This document shows, piece after piece, positions 45,092 through 53,503 of a stretch of 64,000 nt of DNA (position 1 is the stretch's first letter; every line of letters begins with the position of its first letter). Position numbers and translations under genes: made by a program. Under the pieces are notes generated by a model, which worked only from the letters and a program-made list of their open reading frames with translations, did not search any database and had not been told where the DNA came from. Source of the stretch: Paraburkholderia sp. BCC1885 (GTDB lineage Bacteria > Pseudomonadota > Gammaproteobacteria > Burkholderiales > Burkholderiaceae); contig NZ_CAAJGM010000022.1 in NCBI RefSeq assembly GCF_900996235.1, positions 124,001-188,000 of the forward strand. The letters run 5' to 3'.

Positions 45092-45819
45092 TGATCTCGT
45101 GGTCGCTGTTTGTGAATAATTTGCCGTATCTGCTGGTCGGCCGCTATCCGGAAGGGCCGCTCGGCGGCGCTGCATTAACGTTGCTGCTCGCGGTGATCTC
45201 GGCGCTGGCTTCGGCTGTACTCGGCATGGCAGGCGGTATCGCGCTGGCAATGGCCGGCCGCTTCACGCGCGTGCCGCTCCTGCTCGTGATCGGCTTTTTT
45301 CGCGCGATCCCCGTGCTGATGCTGATCTTCTGGACCTTCTTCCTGTTGCCGGTGGTGTTTCATGTGGACGTACCCGGACTCGCGGCGGTGGTCTGCGCGT
45401 TATCGCTGATCAGCGGCGCGTACCTCGCGCACTCGGTGCATGCGGGCATTCTGGCGGTCGGCGCGGGGCAGTGGCAGGCGGGGCTGTCGCTGGGGCTGAC
45501 GCGCATGCAGGCCTTGCGCTATGTGCTGCTGCCGCAGGCCATCCGCATCATGACGCCGTCGTTCGTGAACCAGTGGGTCACGCTGGTGAAGGACACTTCG
45601 CTGGCCTATATCGTGGGCGTCGGCGAGTTGTCGTTCGTCGCCACTCAGATCAATAACCGGCTGATGGTGTATCCCGTCCAGATATTCCTGTTCGTCGGCT
45701 TCATGTATCTGGTGCTGTGCACGGCGCTCGACCGGATTGCCACGTACCTGCTGACACGCAGCGGGCGCGCCGCGCAGGCAGCTGTGCATTCCGCGGTGCG
45801 GCCCGTGCCGGGCGAATAG
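45091..45819 (+). CDS. Amino-acid ABC transporter permease 2 (HisQ/GltJ type)
   Basis: This is a 242-residue permease with the coupling stretch GLSLGLTRMQALRYVLLPQAIRIMTPSFVNQWVTLVKDTSL. It starts at 45091, sharing a base with the preceding stop. It pairs with permease 1 to import the amino acid bound by the protein encoded at 43.4 kb. After it comes only a GC-rich hairpin (45844-45863) and an unrelated gene, so the ATP-binding subunit must be encoded elsewhere. Confidence 0.87.
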   Translation: MISWSLFVNNLPYLLVGRYPEGPLGGAALTLLLAVISALASAVLGMAGGIALAMAGRFTRVPLLLVIGFFRAIPVLMLIFWTFFLLPVVFHVDVPGLAAVVCALSLISGAYLAHSVHAGILAVGAGQWQAGLSLGLTRMQALRYVLLPQAIRIMTPSFVNQWVTLVKDTSLAYIVGVGELSFVATQINNRLMVYPVQIFLFVGFMYLVLCTALDRIATYLLTRSGRAAQAAVHSAVRPVPGE

Positions 45820-46069
45820 CGTTTCACCCCTCTACACATCACCGGCCGCTTGCGTGAGCGGCCGCGTCCACCGCTTCATTTCGCGCCTGACCTGCGTCAC
45901 TTCGCGCTCCTTCTTGCCGCTTCGTCGCAAACCGGTGGTCCTTGACGGGCCAACCCGCGAACATGAGCGTCACAGCAGCTAAACAGATTCTCTTCGGCGC
46001 TCCGCATCGGGTTGTCGAGCCCTGCAAGGCTGTCCGACGACGTGACTCCCGCTTCCCGAAGGAACGAAG

Positions 46070-46864
46070 ATGAAAACGCAACTCAGCGTGGCTCTCCTTG
46101 CCACGGCACTGCAGATTCAATCCGCGCAGGCGCAGAGCAACAGCAGTGTCGGCAATTTTTTGACCGGCGGCGCGACGATAGAACGGGTCGAGCACGATGG
46201 CGCCGCGCCGATCGCAGCGAACGAGTCGGTCGTCATTCACGACTTCACCGTCCATACCGATCTCGCCACGATCGACAACTAGCTAGCCGGCCGTCTGCAC
46301 AGAAAACGGGAGGCGCGCCATGGGAAAGACGATGATTCGACATCCGAAGTATTGGCCCAGCATGTGCGAACCGTATTTGCAAAGGCGCTCACCGATCAAC
46401 TCGAGAAGGACCACGTTACCCAGGTAGTGAAGGGTGCCGCGGTAGCGACTGAAGGCAACGGGCCGCAACTGGTGGTAGACGGTGAATTCACGGCCATCGA
46501 CGAAGGCAACAAGACCATGCGCAAGCTGATCGGCTTCGGCAGCGGCGCCAGCGATCTGAAGACCCACGTGACGGTCTCGTCGATCACGGCGGGACACTCG
46601 ACTGTCGTGCTGGCTTTCGATCTGGATTCGAATAGCGGCGCCGCGCCCGGCAAGGTAGCGACCATGGGTATCAACTCGCAGATAGCGGGCACGGCGGTGG
46701 GCGCGCTGGGCGCGATGGGCACGACCGTGGACGCCGACGCATCGCGGATGGCGAAACTCGTCGCGAAGCAGATCGAAAGCCTGACCGGCGCGGCGAAAGC
46801 GGCCGCCAGTCCGCCCGCAGCGAACGGCGCGCTGGCCGCGCAGGCACGGCGCACGGCCGGTTGA
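46070..46864 (+). pseudogene. DUF4410-like gene interrupted by an in-frame amber codon
   Basis: The first segment (70 residues) begins with a signal peptide (MKTQLSVALLATALQIQSAQA) and VVIHDFTVHTDLATIDN, then meets TAG at 46280-46282. The same frame continues without another stop to 46864: LAGRLHRKREARHG, then VRTVFAKALTDQLEKDHVTQVV, GNGPQLVVDGEFTAIDEGNKTMRKLIGFGSGASDLKTHVTV. That order matches DUF4410 (effort to a GxGASxL core), so both parts are one gene of about 264 codons with a single nonsense change. The rest is undamaged. It is either a very recent pseudogene, a sequencing error, or a suppressed stop. Confidence 0.72.
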
Positions 46865-47100
46865 CCCCGATTCGGCGCCACGCCAAAAAAATCTGGAATA
46901 AGCCGGCTCGTGTTGTGTTTGCCATCATGTAGACACAAAACAAGCGGTGGGATGCAGGCGGTGAGTGAAGTAAAGGGAAGGGCCTGTGCGCTTCCCGGCA
47001 AACCGTCCGCCGCCGTGGCAGGAACAGTGGTAGCAGGCAGGTATGAATTTTCAATTATGCAGTTGAACGGGAAGGCTTCCCAATCATTCAGGAGTACGAC

Positions 47101-47460
47101 ATGAATAGCAAATTCGCAATCACCCTTTCGATGATCGTGCTGGCATCGGCGGGCGCCATGAGCAATGCCTCGGCGCAGGAAAGAACCCGCGCCGAAGTGC
47201 GTCAGGAATTGATCCAGGCCGAACAAAACGGCTCGGCCTTCGTGACCGATACGTCGTATCCGGTCATCAATCCGATCTTTGCACAACAGGCGGCGCGTAT
47301 GCAGCAAACCGCAGCCGATGCAGGCGGCTACGGCGGCGCTGCGGCAGGCTCGGGCGCTTGGGGTCGGGCAGTTGCGGCGCACACTGCGGGTCAGGCGTCG
47401 GGTGCAATGCCGGTCTGCGTCGGCCCGGTCAGCTTCTGCACACCGTACTTCGGCAGCTAA
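47101..47460 (+). CDS. DUF4148-like exported protein with C-terminal CVGPVSFC motif
   Basis: This is a 119-residue protein. Signal peptide 1-25 ends NASA; then RTRAEVRQELIQAEQNGSAFVTDTSYP, a divergent DUF4148 core, a Gly/Ala-rich middle and CVGPVSFCTPYFGS at the C-terminus. The last motif, with two Cys separated by six residues, is shared with the next gene. The pair of Cys could form a disulfide in the periplasm. Function is unknown. Confidence 0.78.
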   Translation: MNSKFAITLSMIVLASAGAMSNASAQERTRAEVRQELIQAEQNGSAFVTDTSYPVINPIFAQQAARMQQTAADAGGYGGAAAGSGAWGRAVAAHTAGQASGAMPVCVGPVSFCTPYFGS

Positions 47461-47534
47461 GCCACTATCTACTGATTTTTCAGGCGGTTTTTTGTCGACA
47501 GATCGACGGCGCCGCTCATCAAGGAGAACGAATC

Positions 47535-47882
47535 ATGAAATTACTCGCCACCCTCACTCTTGCGGCCAGCGTTCTGGCCACTCCGGTTCTCGCTTTGGCG
47601 CAGACCAGCGACGGCCCGGTGACGCGTGCCGAAGTCCGTGCGGATCTGGTGCGCCTGGAGCAGGCCGGTTATAGCCCGTCCGGCGGCGCGAACGCCAATT
47701 ACCCGGCGGACGTTCTGGCTGCCGAAGCCAAGGTCGCCGCTAATGACGATACGCGCCTCACTAACGATGCGGTGGGCGGGACGTCGCTGGGCGGGGTGTC
47801 GGTTGCGGGCGGTGGACGCACGGTCGTGCCGTCCACCTGTGTCGGTCCGGTCAGCTTCTGCAATATCTACGCGGGTGGTTGA
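47535..47882 (+). CDS. DUF4148 exported protein with C-terminal CVGPVSFC motif
   Basis: This is a 115-residue protein from the ATG at 47535 (AAGGAG upstream). Signal peptide 1-23 ends LALA; DUF4148 core VTRAEVRADLVRLEQAGYSPSGGANANYPADVLAAEAKVAAN; Gly-rich middle; C-terminal CVGPVSFCNIYAGG. It follows a related gene by 74 bases and shares its C-terminal motif, so they are probably tandem duplicates that diverged in the core. Function is unknown. Confidence 0.82.
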   Translation: MKLLATLTLAASVLATPVLALAQTSDGPVTRAEVRADLVRLEQAGYSPSGGANANYPADVLAAEAKVAANDDTRLTNDAVGGTSLGGVSVAGGGRTVVPSTCVGPVSFCNIYAGG

Positions 47883-47983
47883 ACGCCGGGTTCACGTGGT
47901 GTCCAGTGTCGCCGCATTGGACGGGACCCTCAGCGGGCGTCGCATGACGCTGATCAATCGTGCGTATGGTGCATCAACCGGCA

Positions 47984-48014
47984 GCCTCCCGGGACGGTTT
48001 CCGTCCAGGGAGGC
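47984..48014. terminator. Hairpin between convergent small genes
   Basis: GCCTCCC and GGGAGGC, with an inner GGACGG/CCGTCC stem, form a long GC-rich hairpin that could end transcription from either side; no T-run follows. Confidence 0.5.
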
Positions 48015-48022
48015 CGCGGGCC

Positions 48023-48193
48023 TTAACTTGCCGAGGGTTCGCCTTCGCCGGGCTTCTTGCCGGGATGGTCTGCGGGCGACTGCTTACGTGCTTCGTCGTC
48101 GCGCTCGGGCAATTTACTCTTCTCATTGTCGCTGTGGACGGCCTGCGGCGGATGCTTGAGATCCGGCGGCGTGGTGTCTTCAGATTTGCTCAT
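48023..48193 (-). CDS. Small, highly charged protein
   Basis: This 56-residue frame starts at the ATG at 48193 behind AAGGAG. The product has almost no hydrophobic residues (SKSEDTTPPDLKHPPQ, then KSKLPERDDEARKQSPADHPGKK), so it is probably intrinsically disordered, like small stress-related hydrophilins. No family is recognised. Longer frames up to 48481 overlap the cbpA start and lack a ribosome site. Confidence 0.6.
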   Translation of the reverse strand: MSKSEDTTPPDLKHPPQAVHSDNEKSKLPERDDEARKQSPADHPGKKPGEGEPSAS

Positions 48194-48382
48194 AACGGGC
48201 TCCTTGGGTAGATCTGAACAATGAGTAGCAACTGGCGGTCCTGAACCGTGCACGCGCCAGGCGCGTGATGTGCAGATAGAAAGACACGTGGGCGGCACGG
48301 TTGCGGCAGACTCGTATAGAGTAATGAAGCAGCCGGATCTGAACGGAGTGCCGTCCTCACCTTTTATGGGGCTGTCTTTCAC

Positions 48383-49351
48383 ATGAAATACAAGGACTAT
48401 TACGCGACCCTCGGACTGGAGCGCACCGCCACCGAGGACGACATCAAGCGCGCCTACCGCAAGCTGGCTCGCAAGTATCACCCAGACGTCACCAAAGAGG
48501 CGGACGGCGAGGAGCGCTTCAAGGAGGTGGGCGAAGCCTACGAAGTGCTCAAAGACCCTGAAAAGCGCGCCGCCTACGACCGGATGGGCAGCGAATGGCA
48601 GAGCGGCCAGGAATTCCAGCCGCCACCGAACTGGGATGAAGGTTTCGAGTTCCGCGGCGCGGGTGGATCAGGCCGCTCGGGCGGTGCTTATGGCGACGCG
48701 GCTGGCGAGGCCAATCTCGACGATTTCTTCGAGGCCATGTTCGGTCAGGCGCGTGCCGCTCAACAGCGTCAGGCGGCGGCTGCGATGGCCGGCCAGGATC
48801 ATCACGCGAAAGTGCTGATCGATCTTGAAGACGCCTATCGCGGTGCGCAGCGTTCCATTTCGCTGCAGATGCCGGTGCTCGATGCACAAGGCCACGTCGC
48901 CCTGCAGACCCGCACGCTGGACGTCACCATTCCCAAGGGCATTCGGGCCGGCCAGCATCTGCGGCTCGCCGGGCAGGGCGGTCCCGCGCTGGGCGACGCG
49001 CCGGCTGGCGACCTGTATCTGGAGATCGCGTTTCGCGAGCATCCGCGCTTTCGCGTCGACGGCCGCGATGTCCTGCTCGACTTGCCGGTCGCGCCATGGG
49101 AAGCGGCGCTCGGCGCGCAGATCAATGTGCCGACGCCGGATGGCTCTGTCGAGATGACGGTCCCCAAGGGTTCGCAAGGCGGCCGGCGTCTGCGTCTCAA
49201 AGGCAAAGGCATTCCGGGGACGCCGCCGGGCGATCTGTATGTAATCCTGAACATCGTCTTGCCGCCGGCCGATACGGAGCGCGCCGCTGCCGCCTATGAC
49301 GTCATGCGGCAAGCGTTCAACTTCGACCCGCGCGCGCATTTTTATGGATGA
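48383..49351 (+). CDS. cbpA: CbpA, DnaJ-like co-chaperone
   Basis: This is a 322-residue type II J protein. The J domain (about 1-68) has the HPD motif at residues 33-35 (KYHPDVT). A Gly/Ala-rich linker follows, then the DnaJ C-terminal substrate-binding domains ([22 protein letters not shown], then [19 protein letters not shown]); the zinc-finger domain of DnaJ is missing, as expected for CbpA. It stimulates DnaK. It is followed nine bases later by its modulator gene. Confidence 0.92.
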   Translation: MKYKDYYATLGLERTATEDDIKRAYRKLARKYHPDVTKEADGEERFKEVGEAYEVLKDPEKRAAYDRMGSEWQSGQEFQPPPNWDEGFEFRGAGGSGRSGGAYGDAAGEANLDDFFEAMFGQARAAQQRQAAAAMAGQDHHAKVLIDLEDAYRGAQRSISLQMPVLDAQGHVALQTRTLDVTIPKGIRAGQHLRLAGQGGPALGDAPAGDLYLEIAFREHPRFRVDGRDVLLDLPVAPWEAALGAQINVPTPDGSVEMTVPKGSQGGRRLRLKGKGIPGTPPGDLYVILNIVLPPADTERAAAAYDVMRQAFNFDPRAHFYG

Positions 49352-49360
49352 CCCCTCATC

Positions 49361-49681
49361 ATGAAAGAGTCCGTGACGACCTATCTGGAAGGCCAGATTG
49401 TCAATGAAGAGATGGAGTTCACGCTCGTCGAATTGTGCCGCGTGAGCGGCGCATCGCAGGACGAGGTGACCTTGTGGGTCGCCGAGGGCGCTTTTACGCC
49501 ACGCGGAAGCGCGCCGCACGAGTGGCGTTTTAGCGGCACGTCGCTGCGCCGCGTGCGCACCGCCCGGCGCCTCGCGCACGATCTCGAGATCAATCCGCCA
49601 GGCATTGCGCTGGTGCTCGATTTGCTGGACGAGATCGACGCGCTGCGTGCCAATCCAAAGCGGTCGCGTAGCGCGTCGTAA
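49361..49681 (+). CDS. cbpM: CbpM, chaperone modulator
   Basis: This is a 106-residue MerR-like small protein: FTLVELCRVSGASQDEVTLWVAEGAFTPRG, then ARRLAHDLEINPPGIALVLDLLDEIDAL. It matches CbpM, which binds the J domain of CbpA and blocks its use of DnaK. The gene lies directly after cbpA, the conserved pair. Confidence 0.88.
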   Translation: MKESVTTYLEGQIVNEEMEFTLVELCRVSGASQDEVTLWVAEGAFTPRGSAPHEWRFSGTSLRRVRTARRLAHDLEINPPGIALVLDLLDEIDALRANPKRSRSAS

Positions 49682-49943
49682 TAACGCGTTGTGCGTGATG
49701 GCGTGCCCGCTCCGGCCATGCCAATCGCCGTTTTTGTTTAGAATCGGGTCCTGGACGACACGCTTGGCACTGTCCGCACGTGAGCGGTGGCTTTGCCTGC
49801 GTGTGACGGTTCGAACTCACAATCGCGCCTCCGGTGCACCGGATTCCATGCAGATTGCAGGGAAAACAGGATGCCGGGAGGATACCGAGAGGACGCGGGG
49901 GCGTGAGTGAACCATCGTCGACGATTTCCACAGGAGCGGTAAG

Positions 49944-50966
49944 GTGTGGCATTTCCCGACAGCGATTCCCCCGGCGTTGTGCGCGTGGGCGGTTTTCATG
50001 AGCGTGCTGATCACGCAGCTCGGCGCACCCGTGCCCGCTGCACCGATGCTGGTTCTGGCGGGCACCATGGCTGCGGTGGGCGAAGTGTCGTATTCCAGCG
50101 TGTTCATCGCGGCGGTTTGCGCCACCTCGCTGGCCGACACGCTGTGGTTCACCACCGGCCGGCTGCGCGGCCGGCGCATGTTGAATTCGCTGGTGCGCTT
50201 CTCGCTGTCGTTCGACGCCACCGTGCGCACCGCACGCAATATCTTCGAACGCCACGGCGCGCCGATTCTCGCGGTATCCAAATTCGTCCCCGGACTCGGC
50301 CTGATTGCCGCGCCGCTGCTCGGCACCACAAGTATCGATCCGCGCATCTTCCTGCTGTGGGATTTGCTGGGGGCTTCGTTGTGGGCCGGTGCGTGGTTGG
50401 TGGGCGGCGCCGCGCTGCATGACTACATCGCGCAAGGCATGCTGCTGGTGCGGCACAACGGCGGCACCATCTTCGATCTGTTCAGCGTGTTCGCCGTGCT
50501 GTTTATCGGCTATCGCTGGATGCGGCGCGTGCAGTTTCGCCGCTGGCTGGCGAAAATCCGCATCAGCCCCGAGCAACTGGACGAGCTGATGAAGTCGAGC
50601 GCGCCGCCGCTCATCCTCGACGCGCGGCCGCCTGAAATCCGCGCCAAGGAAGCCTATCGGATTCCGGGCGCGCGTTCGCTCGACCTCGACTCGCCCGAGC
50701 CGCTGGATCCTGAACTGCTGTCGCGGCCTATCGTGGTCTACTGCGTCTGTCCCAACGAAGCCACTGCCAAGCGGATCGTGGCGCAACTCCACGCCAAGAA
50801 CATTCATCATGTGCAGGCGCTCAAGGGCGGCCTCGACGCGTGGGAGCGGCGCGGTTATCCTGTCGAGCCGCTGTCAGCGGAATTTCATGCGCCGGGCGAA
50901 GAAGATGCCGATTTCGACGCCGTGCTGGACAACGAATACACCATCCGGGCCCGTTTGACGAAGTGA
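49944..50966 (+). CDS. DedA-family membrane protein fused to rhodanese domain
   Basis: This is a 340-residue protein starting at GTG. Residues 1-200 are a DedA/VTT membrane domain (APVPAAPMLVLAGTMA, then RHGAPILAVSKFVPGLGLIAAPLLG; DedA family proteins have been linked to lipid flipping and proton-dependent homeostasis). Residues about 215-325 are a rhodanese domain (LILDARPPEIRAKEAYRIPGARSLDLD, active loop YCVCPNEATA with Cys267/Cys269, then LKGGLDAWERRGYP). The rhodanese faces the cytoplasm by topology. The fusion suggests sulfur or redox chemistry at the membrane; its reaction is unknown. Confidence 0.87.
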   Translation: MWHFPTAIPPALCAWAVFMSVLITQLGAPVPAAPMLVLAGTMAAVGEVSYSSVFIAAVCATSLADTLWFTTGRLRGRRMLNSLVRFSLSFDATVRTARNIFERHGAPILAVSKFVPGLGLIAAPLLGTTSIDPRIFLLWDLLGASLWAGAWLVGGAALHDYIAQGMLLVRHNGGTIFDLFSVFAVLFIGYRWMRRVQFRRWLAKIRISPEQLDELMKSSAPPLILDARPPEIRAKEAYRIPGARSLDLDSPEPLDPELLSRPIVVYCVCPNEATAKRIVAQLHAKNIHHVQALKGGLDAWERRGYPVEPLSAEFHAPGEEDADFDAVLDNEYTIRARLTK

Positions 50967-51052
50967 CGCGGAAGTGCAGCACGGACACCGCGGCATTGAC
51001 GCACGCCGCCGGGCGGCCCGGATATCCCTATAACGATTAGCGAGCGCCGCCT

Positions 51053-51535
51053 ATGTCCCACACGCAGCACAGCCATTTGCTCAATCAGCTTGCCGAAATG
51101 CCGGTGTTTCTGCGGAACTCGTTCGCCGGTATGTCGAGTGAATTATTGGCACGCATGCCCACGCACGACAACGCGCCGCTCGTCGAACATCTGTGGCATC
51201 TGCGGGATTGTGAAAGCGATTTGTATGGACCGCGCATCGAGAGGGTGCTGAGCGAGGCGCGGCCGCACATCGTGCCGATGGACGTCAGCGGCTGGCCCTT
51301 GGAACGCGGCTACCATGCGCGCAACGGCGATCAGGCAATCGAAGAATTCGTCGCACTGCGCGAGCGGCTGATCGGCCTCTTGCGGACCGCTGCACAGCCG
51401 GATTTCGAGCGAGTCGGAATTCGCGCGGACGGTAGCGAGATTGACGTGTACCAGCTAGCCGAGCAACTCGCCGACCACGACCGCGACCATCGCTGGCGCA
51501 TGTGCGCGATCCTGCGCGAGTATCTGGAGCGCTAG
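51053..51535 (+). CDS. DinB-family protein
   Basis: This is a 160-residue four-helix-bundle protein of the DinB/YfiT type. Metal-site His residues appear as LVEHLWHLRDCE (about 44-55) and ADHDRDHRWRM (about 142-152). Families with this fold include bacillithiol and mycothiol transferases, but here the thiol partner is unknown. It precedes the His-codon leader region by about 45 bases on the same strand. Confidence 0.8.
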   Translation: MSHTQHSHLLNQLAEMPVFLRNSFAGMSSELLARMPTHDNAPLVEHLWHLRDCESDLYGPRIERVLSEARPHIVPMDVSGWPLERGYHARNGDQAIEEFVALRERLIGLLRTAAQPDFERVGIRADGSEIDVYQLAEQLADHDRDHRWRMCAILREYLER

Positions 51536-51544
51536 GCTGCGGCG

Positions 51545-51573
51545 TTCACAAACCGCCATACCTGTGTCACTAT
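51545..51573 (+). promoter_or_regulatory. Predicted promoter of the His-codon leader
   Basis: TTCACA (51545-51550), 17-base spacer, CACTAT (51568-51573). Transcription would start around 51580, at or next to the leader ATG (51581), so the leader mRNA would be leaderless, as described for the S. meliloti trpL leader. Confidence 0.45.
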
Positions 51574-51580
51574 CCACGCC

Positions 51581-51685
51581 ATGAGTCCACGTAACGTCCC
51601 GAACCGGTCGCATCATCATCACGGCAGCAGTCTGTTGCGCCGTGGCTCGTTACGTCTCATCGCATGGAGGTCAGGAACATACTGA
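51581..51685 (+). CDS. Leader peptide with four consecutive His codons
   Basis: A 34-codon frame starts at ATG 51581 and ends at TGA 51683-51685. Codons 11-14 are CAT CAT CAT CAC (51611-51622). No Shine-Dalgarno is visible, but the predicted promoter would place the transcript start at the ATG. The frame ends inside the loop of a hairpin (CAGGAAC 51672-51678 with GTTCCTG 51686-51692), and a T-run terminator follows. A His run in a short leader before a histidyl-tRNA-synthetase-like gene is what ribosome-mediated attenuation by histidine needs. The peptide is longer after the His run than classical hisL. Confidence 0.65.
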   Translation: MSPRNVPNRSHHHHGSSLLRRGSLRLIAWRSGTY

Positions 51686-51733
51686 GTTCCTGCTTCCAGC
51701 ACAACGACCAGGGCGCCTCAGGCGCCTTTTTTT
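51672..51733 (+). terminator. Attenuator: leader hairpin and rho-independent terminator
   Basis: The first hairpin pairs CAGGAAC (51672-51678) with GTTCCTG (51686-51692). The terminator pairs GGCGCC (51712-51717) with GGCGCC (51721-51726) around TCA, followed by seven T (51727-51733). It ends 26 bases before the HisRS-like start and would stop most transcripts unless ribosomes stall on the His codons. Confidence 0.7.
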
Positions 51734-51759
51734 ATTGCTACTTCACAAGGAGTGCCAGT

Positions 51760-52447
51760 ATGACCATGATCCGCGGAACACGTTTTATCGTCGGCGACGA
51801 AGCGGCGCAAGCCCGTGCACTGGAGAACCGTTTCCGGAGCTACCTTCATTGATGCCGGCGCGGAAGAAGCCATCGTCCCGGCCTTGTGGTCGCAGGACAC
51901 CTTCATTGAAAAAGCCGGCGGCAGCGAAATCATCGGGCAGATGTGGGCCTTCCCGGACAAGAAGGGGCGGCCATGCTGCCTGATTCCTGAAGCTACCGCG
52001 CTGTTCCAGGAGCGCTGCGCGGAACTGCTCGAACGCCGCAAGGAGCGCCTGCTGTTCTACGTTGCACGCTGCTACCGCTATGAACGGCCGCAGGCCGGCA
52101 GATACCGCGAGTTCGTGCAGTTGGGCTTCGAATATCTGTGCCCCTCGGACTCCGCACGCGCGCTGCTTCGCAGCCGCGAACTCGCAGCAGGTTTTCTCGA
52201 TTCGCTAGGACTGCGCTACACGCTCGACCCCGCCGCGAAGCGCGGCCTCAGCTACTACCTGAATGGCCAGGGCTTCGAGATTCGCTGCGCCGAACTTGGC
52301 GCGCAACAACAGGTAGCGGGCGGCGGCGCATACCGTGAGGGCGCCGGTTTTGGCCTCGGTGCGGAGCGTCTGCTACTCGCCATGACCGCCCAAGCCTTGC
52401 CCCGTCTTAGTGCAACCTCGCCAAAAAGGGATACAGAACTCGGCTAA
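51760..52447 (+). CDS. Compact HisRS-like (class II aaRS core) protein, needs +1 frameshift
   Basis: AAGGAG precedes ATG 51760. The first 30 codons (MTMIRGTRFIVGDEAAQARAL, then ENRFRSYLH) end at TGA 51850-51852; the +1 frame then continues DAGAEEAIVPALW to 52447. The joined 228-residue product has HisRS features: class II motif 2 (CYRYERPQAGRYREFVQLGFEYL), a histidine-binding-like loop RGLSYYLNGQGFEI and motif 3 (GAGFGLGAERLLLAM). It lacks the insertion and anticodon-binding domains, so it probably activates histidine (or an analogue) without charging tRNA normally, or regulates. Shift CAT-T-GAT may be programmed, a mutation, or an error. The upstream His attenuator supports a histidine role. 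Confidence 0.65.
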
Positions 52448-52597
52448 CCACGGGAGCACAGTTTTGTTGAGCCCGTAAACAGGCCATTTCGAGCCGCTTT
52501 GTTGATGAAGATCGATTTCTCTCGCCCTATGATATGCGCCAGATTGACGCACCCCCGAGCGAATAAAGAGGGGAGACTAAACTCGTGGAGCAAACAG

Positions 52598-53416
52598 ATG
52601 TACGCAGAGAGTATCGATAAATTCGCCAAGGTCGGCGCACACAAGGCGACGGCGATCCTGCGCTCGCCGCTGGCTTTCCTGATCGGCGCGGCAATGGCTG
52701 GGGCCTACATCGGCTTCGGTGACATCCTGATGTTTTCGGTCGGTTCGCACGTCGATCCGGCCTACGTGCACCTGATCATGGGTGCCGTGTTTGCCTGCGC
52801 GCTGACGATCGTCGTGTTCGCCGGTTCGGATCTGTTCACCGGTACGGCGATGTACATGCCGTTCGCCGTGCTGCGCGGTGAGACGGGCGTGGGTGGGATG
52901 GTGCTGGTGTGGATCGTGTGCTGGATCGGCAACCTGATCGGTGCCGTAGTGCTCGCTGCGATCCTGCATGCGGCCGGCGGCGGCGTGTTGTTGACCGACG
53001 GTTCGGAGGTCTTCTTCAAGGCGGTGGTGGCGAAGATGTCCGCGCCGGGTCTCGCGCTGTTCTCGAAGGGCCTGCTGTGCAACTGGCTCGTGTGCCTCGC
53101 CATCTGGATGGCGGCACGCACCAATAACGACGGCGCCAAACTCGGTCTGATCTTCTGGCCGGTGTTCGCGTTCGTCGCAAGCGGCTTCGAGCACAGCGTC
53201 GCCAACATGTTCGTGTTCGCTCTCGCGCTGATGAGCGAGCATCCGGACACCATCACGCTGGCCGGTGCCGTCCACAACGAAATTTTCGTCACGCTCGGCA
53301 ACCTGGCGGGCGGCGGAATCTTCATGGGTCTCGGCTACTGGCTGCAGGAAGGCGGCATCGGCCATCCGTCGAAGAGCCGTCTGCCGGCAACGGCTGGCAG
53401 CGCGCGCACGAACTGA
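52598..53416 (+). CDS. Formate/nitrite transporter (FNT) family channel
   Basis: This is a 272-residue FNT protein with six membrane segments (start ATG 52598, GGAG upstream). Family motifs: SPLAFLIGAAMAGAYIGFGD, FAGSDLFTGTAMYM, LLCNWLVCLAIWMA and GFEHSVANMFVF, with the central His of FocA/NirC. It conducts formate, nitrite or another small monovalent anion. NirC is nearest by feel, but no nitrite reductase gene is near, so the anion is open. Confidence 0.88.
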   Translation: MYAESIDKFAKVGAHKATAILRSPLAFLIGAAMAGAYIGFGDILMFSVGSHVDPAYVHLIMGAVFACALTIVVFAGSDLFTGTAMYMPFAVLRGETGVGGMVLVWIVCWIGNLIGAVVLAAILHAAGGGVLLTDGSEVFFKAVVAKMSAPGLALFSKGLLCNWLVCLAIWMAARTNNDGAKLGLIFWPVFAFVASGFEHSVANMFVFALALMSEHPDTITLAGAVHNEIFVTLGNLAGGGIFMGLGYWLQEGGIGHPSKSRLPATAGSARTN

Positions 53417-53450
53417 TATAACGGCTCGTATCACGCGGTAAGCAGTCTCG

Positions 53451-53484
53451 ACATGGCCCGCGCCTGAGCAATCAGGCGCGGGCC
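53451..53484. terminator. Bidirectional terminator (15-bp perfect hairpin)
   Basis: ATGGCCCGCGCCTGA (53451-53465), GCAA tetraloop and an exact complementary arm (53470-53484). It serves the convergent FNT and thioredoxin genes. Confidence 0.75.
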
Positions 53485-53503
53485 ATGTGTTTTGGCGCGC
53501 CGC

